64,000 bases of DNA from contig NZ_FRAX01000004.1 of assembly GCF_900142465.1 (NCBI RefSeq), forward strand, positions 62,001 through 126,000, given 5' to 3'. The notes under the pieces were generated by a model. That model was not told the origin of the DNA, did no database searches, and saw nothing but the letters and a program-made list of their open reading frames with translations. Below, in pieces: positions 42,652 to 51,461 of the stretch; position 1 is the first letter of the stretch; the number at the start of each line of letters is the position of its first letter. The position numbers and the translations under genes were made by a program. The stretch comes from Fibrobacter sp. UWH6. Its GTDB lineage: Bacteria > Fibrobacterota > Fibrobacteria > Fibrobacterales > Fibrobacteraceae.

Positions 42652-44568
42652 ATGATTATTGCTGAATACGACGTTGTTGTGATTGGTGGCGGTCATGCCG
42701 GTATCGAGGCCACGCATGCTGCCTGGAAACTTGGCGTAAAGACGGCCATGCTGACTATGGAAATTGATGCCATCGGTCGCATGAGTTGCAACCCGGCTGT
42801 GGGCGGTGTGGCCAAGGGCCAGATCGTTCGCGATATCGATGCCTTGGGTGGCCTGATGGGCTTGCTGACCGATAAGGCCGGTATTCAGTTCCGCATGTTG
42901 AACATGAGCAAGGGGCCTGCCGTTTGGGGACCCCGCGCCCAGTGCGACATGAAGTATTATAGCGAAGTGGCGAAGGAAGTGATTACGAACCTCCCGGGGC
43001 TGGATGTAATCGAAGGGGAACTGGCTGCCTTTGAACGTATGGCTGATGGCCGTCTGGAATTGACCTTGCTGGACGGCAAGCGTTACATTACCAAGTCTAT
43101 CGTGGTGACGAGCGGAACCTTCCTGGCTTCTAAGATGTTTACCGGTCTGGATACCAGCATCGGTGGGCGAGTCGGGGAGCCTAGTTCCGACAAGCTTTCG
43201 GAATGCCTGGCCCGCGAAGGGGTGCAGCTCCGTCGCCTTAAGACGGGTACGCCTAGCCGCCTGGATCCGGATTCCATCGACTTTAACGAATGCGAAGTGC
43301 AGCGTGGTGACGATTCCCCGTGGCCCATGAGCGACCGCCACTTGGACAATGCCGTTCCCGGCCGCGATGCGAACTACTTCTGGGGCGACCCCAAGAACAG
43401 CTTTGTCCGCAACGATTGCGTCTGCTGGATTACCCGCACCAACATAAAGACTCACGATATTCTGCGTAGCGGCTTTAAGGATAGCCCCATGTTCAGTGGA
43501 CGTATCCACGGCAAGGGCCCCCGCTATTGCCCCAGTATCGAAGACAAGATCAACCGCTTTGGCGACCGTGATGGCCACCAGCTGTTCCTGGAACCGGAAC
43601 AGGCCGATATTGGTCGAGTGTATATCAACGGTTTCAGCTCCAGTCTGCCGGCGGATATTCAGCTCCAGGCCATTCATACCATTCCTGGCTTGACCCGCGC
43701 CAAGGTGCTGCAGATCGGTTATGCGGTTGAGTATGATTCCGTAGATGCGACCCAGCTTTACCCCACCTTTGAATGCAAGAAGGTGCCCGGCCTCTATTTT
43801 GCCGGCCAGGTTTGTGGCACCAGCGGTTACGAAGAGGCTGCTGGCCAGGGTTTGATGGCTGGTATTAATGCTGCCCTTAAAGTTAAAGGCGAAGAACCTC
43901 TGATTCTGGGCCGCTCCGAAAGCTACCTGGGCGTCATGGTGGATGACCTGGTGAACGTTCTGCTGGACGAACCCTACCGTATGTTTACCAGCCGTGCCGA
44001 ATACCGTCTGTTCCTCCGCAGCGATAACGCCGAAGCCCGCCTCAAGGAAAAGGCCCGCAAGATCGGCATGCTGTCGGAATCCGACTTTGCCGACTGGGTC
44101 CGCCGTCAGGAACTGATGGCTACTGTAAAGGAACGTCTTGCAACTACCAGCGCCCTCCCCGAAGAGGCAAACAGCATTCTGGCCGAAGGTGGTCAGGCCC
44201 TGGCAACGGAACGTACCCGCTGGATTAACGTTTTGCGCCGCCCCGGCATCGACCCTGAAGTGTTTTTCAAGGTGGCTACTCCCGATTTGAACATTTCCCG
44301 CCGCGACCAGTGGTATATGTATGCCGAAGAGATTTATGCCGGTTTCTTCGACCGTCAGGCCCGAGAAATCGACGACCAGAAGAAGATGGAGTCTGTAAAG
44401 CTGTCTCCGGACCTGGATTTCATGCAGATTTCGGCCATCAGTATCGAAAGTCGTCAGCGCCTGAACGCCCAGAAGCCCCTCACATTGGGCCAGGCAAGCC
44501 GAATTCCGGGGGTCCGACCGGCCGATATTACGGTTTTGGCCCACTGGTTGGAAAATCGCTACGCCTAA
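42652..44568 (+). CDS. mnmG: tRNA uridine-5-carboxymethylaminomethyl modification enzyme MnmG
   Basis: 638 residues. The FAD-binding 'DVVVIGGGHAGIEATHA', 'MSCNPAVGGVAKGQIVRDIDALGG' in parts (GidA signature), 'GTFL', 'YCPSIEDKI' and the C-terminal 'RIPGVRPADITVL' are all present. With MnmE it installs the cmnm5 group on U34 of several tRNAs. The start codon is preceded by a period-7 repeat rather than a Shine-Dalgarno sequence. Full length, monocistronic. Confidence 0.96.
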   Translation: MIIAEYDVVVIGGGHAGIEATHAAWKLGVKTAMLTMEIDAIGRMSCNPAVGGVAKGQIVRDIDALGGLMGLLTDKAGIQFRMLNMSKGPAVWGPRAQCDMKYYSEVAKEVITNLPGLDVIEGELAAFERMADGRLELTLLDGKRYITKSIVVTSGTFLASKMFTGLDTSIGGRVGEPSSDKLSECLAREGVQLRRLKTGTPSRLDPDSIDFNECEVQRGDDSPWPMSDRHLDNAVPGRDANYFWGDPKNSFVRNDCVCWITRTNIKTHDILRSGFKDSPMFSGRIHGKGPRYCPSIEDKINRFGDRDGHQLFLEPEQADIGRVYINGFSSSLPADIQLQAIHTIPGLTRAKVLQIGYAVEYDSVDATQLYPTFECKKVPGLYFAGQVCGTSGYEEAAGQGLMAGINAALKVKGEEPLILGRSESYLGVMVDDLVNVLLDEPYRMFTSRAEYRLFLRSDNAEARLKEKARKIGMLSESDFADWVRRQELMATVKERLATTSALPEEANSILAEGGQALATERTRWINVLRRPGIDPEVFFKVATPDLNISRRDQWYMYAEEIYAGFFDRQAREIDDQKKMESVKLSPDLDFMQISAISIESRQRLNAQKPLTLGQASRIPGVRPADITVLAHWLENRYA

Positions 44569-44615
44569 AGAGGGATTTTTTGCTTTACAATCTTTGCTAA
44601 AAATCAAAAAATTAC

Positions 44616-44627
44616 TACATTTGGCCC
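44616..44627 (+). promoter_or_regulatory. TAnnTTT-type promoter motif
   Basis: TACATTTGGCCC, 31 bases before ATG 44659, which has the RBS AAGAGG. Confidence 0.45.
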
Positions 44628-44658
44628 GACAATTAACAATATTTTCAAGAGGTATATC

Positions 44659-44991
44659 ATGGCAGAAGAAAAAGTCGAAGAAGTTAAGGTTGAAGCTGCA
44701 GAAACTGCAGAAGTTAAGGTAGAAGCTAAGGAAGAAGTTAAGGCTGCCGATAAGAAGAAGGCTCCCCGTAAGGGTGGCAAGCGCCCGTTCAACAAGAAGG
44801 GTGGTAAGTTCGGTGGCAAGCCGGCCGCTCCTAAGGCTCCCAAGGTATTCAGCGACTCTCTTGAAGATCGTTTCCCGGCTCTCGCTGCAAAGCTGAAGAA
44901 GCAGATCGAAGATGGTATCAAGCAGAAGATCAAGGACGCTCAGAAGGACCCGAAGGTTGCTGAAGCTTCCAAGAAGTTCGCTGATAAGTAA
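44659..44991 (+). CDS. Small Lys/Ala/Glu-rich basic protein
   Basis: 110 residues. The first 30 are Glu/Val/Lys repeats (VEEVKVEAAE...), the middle is strongly basic and Gly-rich ('KKAPRKGGKRPFNKKGGKFGGK' in parts), and the last 45 are an amphipathic helical segment. The composition recalls nucleoid-associated or RNA-binding proteins, but I recognise no family. Highly biased codons (AAG, GAA, GCT) suggest strong expression. It has its own promoter-like motif and terminator. Confidence 0.75.
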   Translation: MAEEKVEEVKVEAAETAEVKVEAKEEVKAADKKKAPRKGGKRPFNKKGGKFGGKPAAPKAPKVFSDSLEDRFPALAAKLKKQIEDGIKQKIKDAQKDPKVAEASKKFADK

Positions 44992-45021
44992 TTCTTCTGA
45001 ATCTCAAAAAATCTTGAAAGT

Positions 45022-45050
45022 GCCCCTGTCCTCGGATGGGGGTATTTTTT
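45022..45050 (+). terminator. Intrinsic terminator of the small basic protein gene
   Basis: CCCC-GTCC pairs with GGAT-GGGG (45023-45041, one bulged base), then GGTATTTTTT. Confidence 0.7.
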
Positions 45051-45086
45051 CTATATATGGGTCATAAAATCTAAAAGGAGATAATT

Positions 45087-45695
45087 ATGCGTAAACTGTT
45101 CGCTCTTCTCGCCGTTGGTTGCTGCCTTTGCTTTGTTGCTTGCAGCAGCGGTGGTGGCAAGTCCGTTACCCGTATCGACGAAAATTCCACTACAGACCTG
45201 TCTGGCAAGTGGAACGACACCGATTCCCGCCTGGTGGCTGACGAAATGATCTCTAGCTGCCTTTCTAGCGCAAAGATCGACCGTCTCATCAAGTCTATGG
45301 ATCGTACTCCCACTGTCGTAATCGGCAAGGTCAAGAACAAGAGCCACGAACATATCAGTGTCGAAACCTTTACCAAGGACATGGAACGTGCCCTGCTGAA
45401 CTCCGGTGCTGTTGACTTCGTTGCCAACTCCGACGAACGCGCAGAACTCCGCCAGGAAGTTATGGACCAGCGCGGCAACGCTACCGAAGAAACCGCCAAG
45501 GAACTGGGCATGGAACAGGGCGCCGACTGGATGCTCACCGGCACCATCAACACCATCGTCGACCAGGAAGGTGGCAAGTCCGTTATCTTCTACCAGGTTG
45601 ATATGGAACTTACCGACCTCCAGTCTCACAAGAAGCTCTGGATTGGCGACAAGAAGATCAAGAAGTTCGTCTCCCAGGATTCTGTGAAGATGTAA
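45087..45695 (+). CDS. LpoB-like lipoprotein (penicillin-binding protein activator family)
   Basis: 202 residues. Signal 'CCLCFVACSSGG' with lipobox, RBS AAGGAG. The body follows the LpoB family: 'DSRLVADEMISSCL', 'PTVVIGKVKNKSHEHI', 'GADWMLTGTINTIVDQ', 'YQVDMELTDLQSHKKLWIG'. In Enterobacteria LpoB stimulates PBP1B; in distant phyla the partner is unknown. It is followed 27 bases later by the ahbC-like radical SAM gene, probably by chance rather than by function. Confidence 0.85.
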   Translation: MRKLFALLAVGCCLCFVACSSGGGKSVTRIDENSTTDLSGKWNDTDSRLVADEMISSCLSSAKIDRLIKSMDRTPTVVIGKVKNKSHEHISVETFTKDMERALLNSGAVDFVANSDERAELRQEVMDQRGNATEETAKELGMEQGADWMLTGTINTIVDQEGGKSVIFYQVDMELTDLQSHKKLWIGDKKIKKFVSQDSVKM

Positions 45696-45722
45696 TTTGA
45701 CCTTAGGAACCGAGAATTCACG

Positions 45723-46895
45723 ATGATCAGTATTACCAAGCTTTTGATGGATGCCCCAAATTATGGGGACCAGTTGCGCTATACTCCCAAGGCTCACGAA
45801 GCCAAGAACGGAGTTTCTGAAGGCCGCGGCCCGGTGGTGGTTTGGAACTGCACCAAGACCTGCAACCTGAAGTGCGTACACTGCTATGCCCGTTCTGAAG
45901 CCATCAAGTATCAGAACGAACTGACCCACGAAGAAGGTCTGGCACTTATCGATCAGCTGGCTGAATTCAAGGTTCCTGTGATCTTGTTCAGCGGTGGCGA
46001 ACCTCTGCTTCGCCCCGACTTTTTTGAACTGGCCAACTATGCGGCCAGCAAGGGCATTCGCCCTACAATTTCTACCAACGGTACATGCATCACTCCCGAA
46101 GTGGCCGAAAAGCTGAAGGCCATGGGGGTGGGCTATGTTGGTATTAGCCTTGATGGTAACGAGTCTACCCATGACAAGTTCCGCGGTAAAGAGGGCGCCT
46201 ATAAGCTTGCCATCCGCGGCATTCGTAACTGTGTGGCTACCGGTCAGAAGGTGGGCCTCCGCTTTACCATTACCAAGGACAATTTCCGCGACCTGAATTC
46301 CATCTTCGATTTGATCGAAGCCGAAAACATCGATCGTGCCTGCTTCTACCACCTGGTCTATAGCGGCCGTGGCAGCGGCATTGTTGACCATGACCTGAGC
46401 CACGAAGAAAGCCGTGAAGTCATGGACTTGATTATCGACCGCGTTCTTGATTTTAAGAAGCGTGGTCTCAATAAGGAAATTCTGACTGTCGACAATCACG
46501 CCGACGCCGTGTATCTGTACCAGCGCATGAAGCGCGAAGATCCGGAACGCGCCAAGAAGATTCTGGAACTGATCCAGAGCAATGGCGGTAACCGTAGCGG
46601 TATGGCTTTCGGTAACATCGACAGTATCGGTAACGTTCATCCCGACCAGTTCACCCAGTACATTACCCTGGGCAATGTTCGCGAACGCAAGTTCGGCGAT
46701 ATCTGGACCGACGAATCCAATCCCATTATGGCGGGCCTCAAGAACCGTAAGCCGCTGCTTAAGGGTCGCTGCCCCAAGTGCGCCTTCCTGAACCTTTGCA
46801 ACGGTAACTTCCGTACCCGCGCCGAAGCTGTTACAGGTGACTTCTGGGAAATGGACCCGGCTTGCTACCTGAACGACGACGAAGTGGTTATCTAG
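45723..46895 (+). CDS. ahbC: Radical SAM enzyme, AhbC-like (12,18-didecarboxysiroheme deacetylase)
   Basis: 390 residues. The radical SAM cluster is Cys47-x3-Cys51-x2-Cys54 ('CNLKCVHCYA'), with 'LFSGGEPLLRPD' (GGEP) and 'ISLDGNESTHDKFRG'. The C-terminal region has an auxiliary Fe-S set of Cys ('GRCPKCAFLNLCNGNFR', 'MDPACYL'), as in NirJ/AhbC. AhbC removes two acetate side chains of didecarboxysiroheme to give Fe-coproporphyrin III. The neighbour downstream is the siroheme decarboxylase, which makes its substrate, and the AhbD-like gene at 62817 completes the route. Assignment between AhbC and NirJ rests on this context. Confidence 0.85.
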   Translation: MISITKLLMDAPNYGDQLRYTPKAHEAKNGVSEGRGPVVVWNCTKTCNLKCVHCYARSEAIKYQNELTHEEGLALIDQLAEFKVPVILFSGGEPLLRPDFFELANYAASKGIRPTISTNGTCITPEVAEKLKAMGVGYVGISLDGNESTHDKFRGKEGAYKLAIRGIRNCVATGQKVGLRFTITKDNFRDLNSIFDLIEAENIDRACFYHLVYSGRGSGIVDHDLSHEESREVMDLIIDRVLDFKKRGLNKEILTVDNHADAVYLYQRMKREDPERAKKILELIQSNGGNRSGMAFGNIDSIGNVHPDQFTQYITLGNVRERKFGDIWTDESNPIMAGLKNRKPLLKGRCPKCAFLNLCNGNFRTRAEAVTGDFWEMDPACYLNDDEVVI

Positions 46896-46901
46896 TCAAC
46901 A

Positions 46902-46963
46902 GTGATTAGTGGTTAGTGATTAGAATTATAAACCTGTTTACTAACCACTGCTTATTAACCACT
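46902..46963 (+). repeat. Period-7 inverted repeat upstream of the siroheme decarboxylase gene
   Basis: GTGATTA-GTGGTTA-GTGATTAG (46902-46923) and CTAACCACTGCTTATTAACCACT (46941-46963) are imperfectly complementary heptad tracts ending 5 bases before ATG 46969. Confidence 0.65.
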
Positions 46964-46968
46964 ATATT

Positions 46969-48033
46969 ATGACTGAATTAGAACAGCAAATCCTTGACAT
47001 CATCCAGGACGGATTCCCCATTGTGGAACGTCCTTATGCTGCCTTGGCCGATATGCTGAATCGCGAAGCCGTGTTGCAGCATGCGGATGATGCTCAACAT
47101 TTGCATACTACGGAACAGCTTGTATTTGATGTGGTTGAATCCCTTCGTTCATCTGGCGTTATCCGTCGACTTGGCGGTGTGTACGATACAAAACGACTTG
47201 GTCTGGTAAGCCGCCTGTGTGCCGGCAAGGTTCCTAGCGTGGCGACTGGTGCCACTGACGATTCTGCCCTGGAACAGTTTGCTGCTGCGGTTATGGAAAT
47301 TCCTGCCATTACCCACAATTACGTCAGGTCTCACCAGTATAATGTGTGGTTTACGGTCATTGCCGAAAGTGAATTGGCTTTGCAGGCTGTAATCGATAAA
47401 CTTTGCGGGGAGACCGCTCTGCACGATGTTCATTCCATGCCGGCCCGCAAGATGTTCAAGATCAACACGGTCATGTCTCGGCGTTCCAGGACTTCGACAA
47501 AGCAGGGCGAACCTTCGGCTAGCGCGATGAACTCGGTAAGTTCGGCGAATGCCTTGAACGTTTCGGCGTTGTCTGTTTCTGACCGAACCCGCATCCGGTT
47601 GCTGAGTGGAGATTTGCCTCATTCCCTGACTCCGTTTAACGAACTTTTCGCGGATGTCATTAGCGGGACGAAGTCTCTGGCGGATCTTTTACAGGATGCT
47701 TGTTCTGACCTGACGTCCAGGCGTATGCGCCGATTCGGGGCCGTACTTCGCCATCAGGATGCCGGCTTCCCGTGCAATGCCATGGTTTGTTTTGATGTGG
47801 CTGATGGGTCTGCTGCCGGTGCGGTTCTCGCGGCGAATTCCCACGTGTCCCATTGCTATGAACGCCCTCCGTTTGAGGGGTTCCCCTATAATGTTTATGC
47901 CATGTTCCATGCTTCTACAAGCGAAGAACTTCTGCGTTTTGTGAACGAGGCTGTGGCGGCTCTTGGCAATCCTCAGTTTGCGGTACTGCATTCTGTACGC
48001 GAACTTAAGAAGACCAGCTATAAGTACTTCTAG
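46969..48033 (+). CDS. ahbAB: Siroheme decarboxylase, fused AhbA-AhbB-like protein
   Basis: 354 residues composed of two Lrp/AsnC-like halves. First half: winged helix about 1-80 with 'SGVIRRLGGVYDTKRLGL', then the ligand domain with 'AITHNYVRSHQYNVWFTV' and 'ALHDVHSMPARKMFKI'. Second half, from about residue 200: 'SRRMRRFGAVLRHQDAGF', 'HVSHCYERPPFEGFPYNVYAMF' in parts, 'VLHSVRELKKTSYKYF'. AhbA and AhbB are normally separate proteins that together decarboxylate siroheme to 12,18-didecarboxysiroheme; here they form one chain. A Ser/Ala/Thr-rich linker (about 170-200) joins them. It follows ahbC and overlaps the convergent outer-membrane gene by 4 bases. Confidence 0.87.
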   Translation: MTELEQQILDIIQDGFPIVERPYAALADMLNREAVLQHADDAQHLHTTEQLVFDVVESLRSSGVIRRLGGVYDTKRLGLVSRLCAGKVPSVATGATDDSALEQFAAAVMEIPAITHNYVRSHQYNVWFTVIAESELALQAVIDKLCGETALHDVHSMPARKMFKINTVMSRRSRTSTKQGEPSASAMNSVSSANALNVSALSVSDRTRIRLLSGDLPHSLTPFNELFADVISGTKSLADLLQDACSDLTSRRMRRFGAVLRHQDAGFPCNAMVCFDVADGSAAGAVLAANSHVSHCYERPPFEGFPYNVYAMFHASTSEELLRFVNEAVAALGNPQFAVLHSVRELKKTSYKYF

Positions 48034-48872
48034 ATTCCTGCTTTCAGGAAGATGCCGATGCGATGACCCGTCTCGAAACCGAAGAGGGTGCCTTCGTGAA
48101 TTTCGTAATTGAGACCTAGGCTAATGGGGAGGGCGCTGAACCTTCTGGAAAGGTCGAATCGCATCTTGTAACCATGGAAGTCGTCCTTCATTTTGCGGTA
48201 GGGCTTGTCCATGTGCAGGTTTTCGGATTCGTGGATTCGGTTCTGGTATAGGAACACCTGGTCAAAAATCCAGCCACTCTGTGTGCTTTCGTTCCACCAG
48301 AATTTCCATGCCAGAGATGCCTTGAAGCCGACTTCGTCACCTGGGGCGAAGTCGTTCTTTTCAAAAAATCTGTTGTACCTGAATGCGGTCCCCAAAATCA
48401 ATCTTTGCGTAAACTTGAACGCGTAGAAGGGCTCTATGTTCAGACGGTGGAATCGGTTCCGCTGGGAACCTTCTCCTGGAGGGAATCGCCAGCCGACGTT
48501 CAGGCCGGCACCTTTCAGAATGTCGGCTTCTTCGTTGACGAAGGGCATGAACTTGGCGCCTACGTAGGTTTCGTTAAAACCGTTTACGTGAAGGTTGCAG
48601 TAATTGTGGACGTACCCCTTGGTCGAATATTCGTAGCTGAAGCTCAAGAAGCGGAAGGCTCCGTCAACATAAAGGCTGGCCTTGCCACCGGTCATAGGAA
48701 GGGCAAACTCGGCAGAGACATTCATGTCGGCACTGTAGATGTCTTCGTCTAGATCGACGGCTCCTTCTACAGAGGCCCAGGTGCTTGGGGGTAAAATAGG
48801 GTGCAGGACTTCGGTTGCGTAGGCCATGGCGGCCGCGCCCAACAACATTAAAATGGAAGTCCCTCGCATCAT
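48030..48872 (-). CDS. Putative outer-membrane beta-barrel protein
   Basis: 280 residues. A signal peptide ('SILMLLGAAAMAYAT') is followed by alternating polar/aromatic strands and ends in a hydrophobic strand 'HRIGIFLKAGI', as barrels do. No family recognised. The start could be ATG 48872 or ATG 48869. The second has GGAG at a proper distance, and the promoter-like TATATTTGGAGC (48873-48884, minus strand) abuts the first. It diverges from the CotH-like gene. Confidence 0.68.
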   Translation of the reverse strand: MMRGTSILMLLGAAAMAYATEVLHPILPPSTWASVEGAVDLDEDIYSADMNVSAEFALPMTGGKASLYVDGAFRFLSFSYEYSTKGYVHNYCNLHVNGFNETYVGAKFMPFVNEEADILKGAGLNVGWRFPPGEGSQRNRFHRLNIEPFYAFKFTQRLILGTAFRYNRFFEKNDFAPGDEVGFKASLAWKFWWNESTQSGWIFDQVFLYQNRIHESENLHMDKPYRKMKDDFHGYKMRFDLSRRFSALPISLGLNYEIHEGTLFGFETGHRIGIFLKAGI

Positions 48873-48933
48873 GCTCCAAATATATCAAAGATTTAAACAA
48901 ATGATGATTTATGTTGTATTTTTGAAATGTCGT

Positions 48934-50172
48934 ATGCGGTTGTCTTTCGTAAAAAGTTTGATGTTCCTTTTGATCGCCTTGTTGTTTGGCGGTTGTGTTT
49001 ATGATGGAACGGATGACGAAATGGATTACTTGCCCATTGATGATTCGCAGTACCCTTATGCGGGTATTCCCCGTGTGGTTATCGAGACCGAAAATTTTTC
49101 TCAGATCCGGGATGTTGAAACGGAATTCCCGTCGCGGCTCCAGATTTATGGCGACTCGGCTCCGGTTAGCGGTGTCTATAAGCTGACTGTTCGTGGCCGC
49201 GGAAATTCAAGCGCCAAGATGCCCAAGTACGGGCTGAAACTGGAATTTGAAGACAAGGTAAAAATGTTCGGCATGCCCAAGAATAGGGACTGGGCCCTGA
49301 TCGCCAATTATGGGGACAAGACTCATTTGCGGAATTTTATGATGTCCAGAATTTCGGAATGGCTTGGGGCGAGATATACTCCCAAGATGCAATTTGTAGA
49401 GCTTTATCTAAATCGCAAATATATGGGCCTCTACCTTTTTTCTGAAACCGTAAAGGTGGGCAAGAACCGGGTGAACATCGAAGAGAACGATTCTACCTTT
49501 TTGTTTGAAAAGGAAGACAGTAAAAAATTGGATCCGCCTTATGTGACCACGAATTTGGGATACACATTCCATGTGAAGTCGCCCAAGAATATGACGGAAA
49601 AGTCAGAAGCGCTGCTGACGGAACACCTGAATGAATTTGAGATTTTTATTCATGGCGGTCACAATGGTTATTCTGATACCATGAGCAAATGGATTGATAT
49701 GGAAGATTATCTGCGCTACTATTGGGTGCAGGAATATTCAAAGAATGAAGATGGCTCTTTTGCCCGCAGCGTTTATATGACTTGGTCGAAGGGAGGCTTG
49801 ATTCATTTTGGCCCCCTGTGGGATTTTGACCTGGCTTTCGGCAATGCTTCCTATGATCAGAATAAATCTGCCGATGGTTGGTACATTCGTTCTCAACGCT
49901 GGAACCGTCTAATTTTCAATGACTATTACGTTCTGTTGGAAGCGCAAAAATTCTGGGAAGATCACAAGGAACTTTTTTATGACTTGATCGATAGCGTGCC
50001 CCTGTACCGTAAGGGAATCGAGAAGGCTATTGCCAATGAATACAAGCGTTGGCCCATTATCCGCAATACCGAAAACTGGGCTTTGAAGGAACCGTATGAT
50101 TCTTACGATGAAGCGGTTGAAGCCATGGTGAAGTGGATGAAAGAACGGTACGAATGGATTGAAGAACATTAA
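48934..50172 (+). CDS. CotH-kinase-family lipoprotein
   Basis: 412 residues from ATG 48934, which gives a lipoprotein signal ('RLSFVKSLMFLLIALLFGGC' at most, lipobox Cys about 23). Upstream in-frame ATGs would place hydrophilic residues before it. CotH features: 'LTVRGRGNSSAKMPKYGLKL' in parts, 'WALIANYGDKTHLRNF', 'YMGLYLFSETVKVGKNRVNI' in parts and 'GPLWDFDLAFGN' with the DFD metal-binding motif. In Bacillus CotH is a spore-coat protein kinase; in cellulolytic bacteria CotH modules occur with cellulosomes and cell-surface proteins. A surface role is inferred. Confidence 0.85.
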   Translation: MRLSFVKSLMFLLIALLFGGCVYDGTDDEMDYLPIDDSQYPYAGIPRVVIETENFSQIRDVETEFPSRLQIYGDSAPVSGVYKLTVRGRGNSSAKMPKYGLKLEFEDKVKMFGMPKNRDWALIANYGDKTHLRNFMMSRISEWLGARYTPKMQFVELYLNRKYMGLYLFSETVKVGKNRVNIEENDSTFLFEKEDSKKLDPPYVTTNLGYTFHVKSPKNMTEKSEALLTEHLNEFEIFIHGGHNGYSDTMSKWIDMEDYLRYYWVQEYSKNEDGSFARSVYMTWSKGGLIHFGPLWDFDLAFGNASYDQNKSADGWYIRSQRWNRLIFNDYYVLLEAQKFWEDHKELFYDLIDSVPLYRKGIEKAIANEYKRWPIIRNTENWALKEPYDSYDEAVEAMVKWMKERYEWIEEH

Positions 50173-50190
50173 AGATCAGAACGTTTTTTC

Positions 50191-50202
50191 TACATTTGGG
50201 CC
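50191..50202 (+). promoter_or_regulatory. Promoter-like TACATTTGGGCC directly abutting the hemA start codon
   Basis: The motif ends at the base before ATG 50203, which implies a leaderless or nearly leaderless mRNA if it is the -10 element. Confidence 0.45.
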
Positions 50203-51429
50203 ATGCGAAAAATCTACATGGCAGGAATGAGTCATAAGGTCGCGGATATTGCTGTCCGCGAGAAGTTCTATATCCCCATGGATATAAAGACCGAAACTCT
50301 CCAGCGCAAACCTTTTGATGAACTTTTGATTCTTGCCACCTGTAACCGCACTGAATTTTACGTGGCCAGCGACAGGGAACTTGAAGAAGGCGAACTGGTC
50401 CGCTACATTTGCGGATTGGTTGGACAGAAGTTTGAAGACTTCGGACAGTTCTTCTATGTGAAGTGTGGTGACGATGTGGCCCATCATGTGATGAACGTGT
50501 GTGCGGGCCTGGATTCCGTGGCCGTGGGGGAGGACCAGATCCTTAACCAGATTAATCGTGCTTACGAAACGGCTCACCAGCTTGGGGCTACAGGCAACAG
50601 CCTGAATAAGCTTTTTCAGAGTGCCATTCACACCACCAAGCGCATCAAGACCGAAACCAATTTGAGCAAGCTTAGCTGCAACATTCCCTTTTTGGCCATG
50701 AAGCAGGTCCTTAAGACTTTTGACGATCTTGAAAACCGTTCGGTCTACATTATCGGCCTTGGCGAAATGGGTTCCCTGATGTTGAAGTATGTTCAGGAAT
50801 ATACGACTCACATTTTTGCCAGCAGCCGCACTTTTTCTAATGCCGAAAAGTTTGCCGACGTGTTGACTCCTGTTCCGTTTGAAAACCGCTACGATGTGGT
50901 TGGAACGTGCGATGTGGTCATTCTATGTAGCGCTTGCCATGACCCGATTATTACCAGGGATGAGTACGCTGCCGCCTTAAAGGAAAAGTCCCACTTGGTC
51001 ATCGACTTGGGAAGCCCCCGTAATGGTGAAGCCTCTATTGGCGAACTTCCGGACGTTACCTATGTCTGCGTCGATGAACTGCAGAAAGTTGTGGATGAAA
51101 ACCGCCGCCTCCGCGTTATCGAACTGGAGGCCGCCCAGAAAATCCTTCAGGAAGGTATCGAGGAATTTTTGCAGTGGTACCGCATGGATGATGTGGCCAA
51201 GCTTATTAATGTCCAGGCCGAAAAGATGATGCGGATGGCTTCCGAGGAATCTGAGAAATTGCTCCGCTCCTTGCCGAATTTGGAAACTGCGGAATCTGAA
51301 AAAATTCAGATGATGTTTGAACGGTTCGCCAAGAAAATCGCCAGCGAGTACCTCTATAAGGTAAAGGACAAAAATTCTCCTGAAAACGTTCAGAAGTATT
51401 TGGAATGCCTTTGCAACGTGTCATCCTGA
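50203..51429 (+). CDS. hemA: Glutamyl-tRNA reductase
   Basis: 408 residues. The first step of the C5 tetrapyrrole pathway: glutamyl-tRNA to glutamate-1-semialdehyde. The catalytic Cys is in 'LLILATCNRTEFYV', with 'AGLDSVAVGEDQILNQI', the NADPH domain 'VYIIGLGEMGSLML' and the C-terminal dimerisation helices. No Shine-Dalgarno is evident. The last codons and the stop (Val-Ser-Ser-TGA) are supplied by a short repeat at 51420-51450 (GTCATCCTGAGCGTAGCGAAGG...), so the C-terminus has been altered or set by that element. It heads the operon hemA-hemC-cobA/hemD-chelatase/dehydrogenase. Confidence 0.96.
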   Translation: MRKIYMAGMSHKVADIAVREKFYIPMDIKTETLQRKPFDELLILATCNRTEFYVASDRELEEGELVRYICGLVGQKFEDFGQFFYVKCGDDVAHHVMNVCAGLDSVAVGEDQILNQINRAYETAHQLGATGNSLNKLFQSAIHTTKRIKTETNLSKLSCNIPFLAMKQVLKTFDDLENRSVYIIGLGEMGSLMLKYVQEYTTHIFASSRTFSNAEKFADVLTPVPFENRYDVVGTCDVVILCSACHDPIITRDEYAAALKEKSHLVIDLGSPRNGEASIGELPDVTYVCVDELQKVVDENRRLRVIELEAAQKILQEGIEEFLQWYRMDDVAKLINVQAEKMMRMASEESEKLLRSLPNLETAESEKIQMMFERFAKKIASEYLYKVKDKNSPENVQKYLECLCNVSS

Positions 51430-51450
51430 GCGTAGCGAAGGATCTAGCAG
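51420..51450 (+). repeat. Short palindromic repeat (GTCATCCTGAGC...GGATCTAGC) at the hemA-hemC junction
   Basis: A short relative of the 96-bp elements: same ends (GTCATyCTGAGC, GATCTAGC), without the central hairpin. The TCCTGAGC...GAAGGAT part is a small inverted repeat. It contains the hemA stop codon and supplies the purine-rich tract (AGCAGAAGG) before hemC. Confidence 0.65.
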
Positions 51451-51461
51451 AAGGTTATGTA

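Noticed and set aside
42640-44607. A 655-codon minus-strand frame opposite mnmG
   Set aside because: mnmG is unmistakable on the plus strand, and the opposite frame has no recognisable protein features.
47475-47600. Another in-frame palindromic repeat in the AhbA-AhbB linker
   Set aside because: The Ser/Ala/Thr-rich linker has words such as CTTCGACAAAGC reminiscent of bacterial repeats, but I found no second copy in the window.
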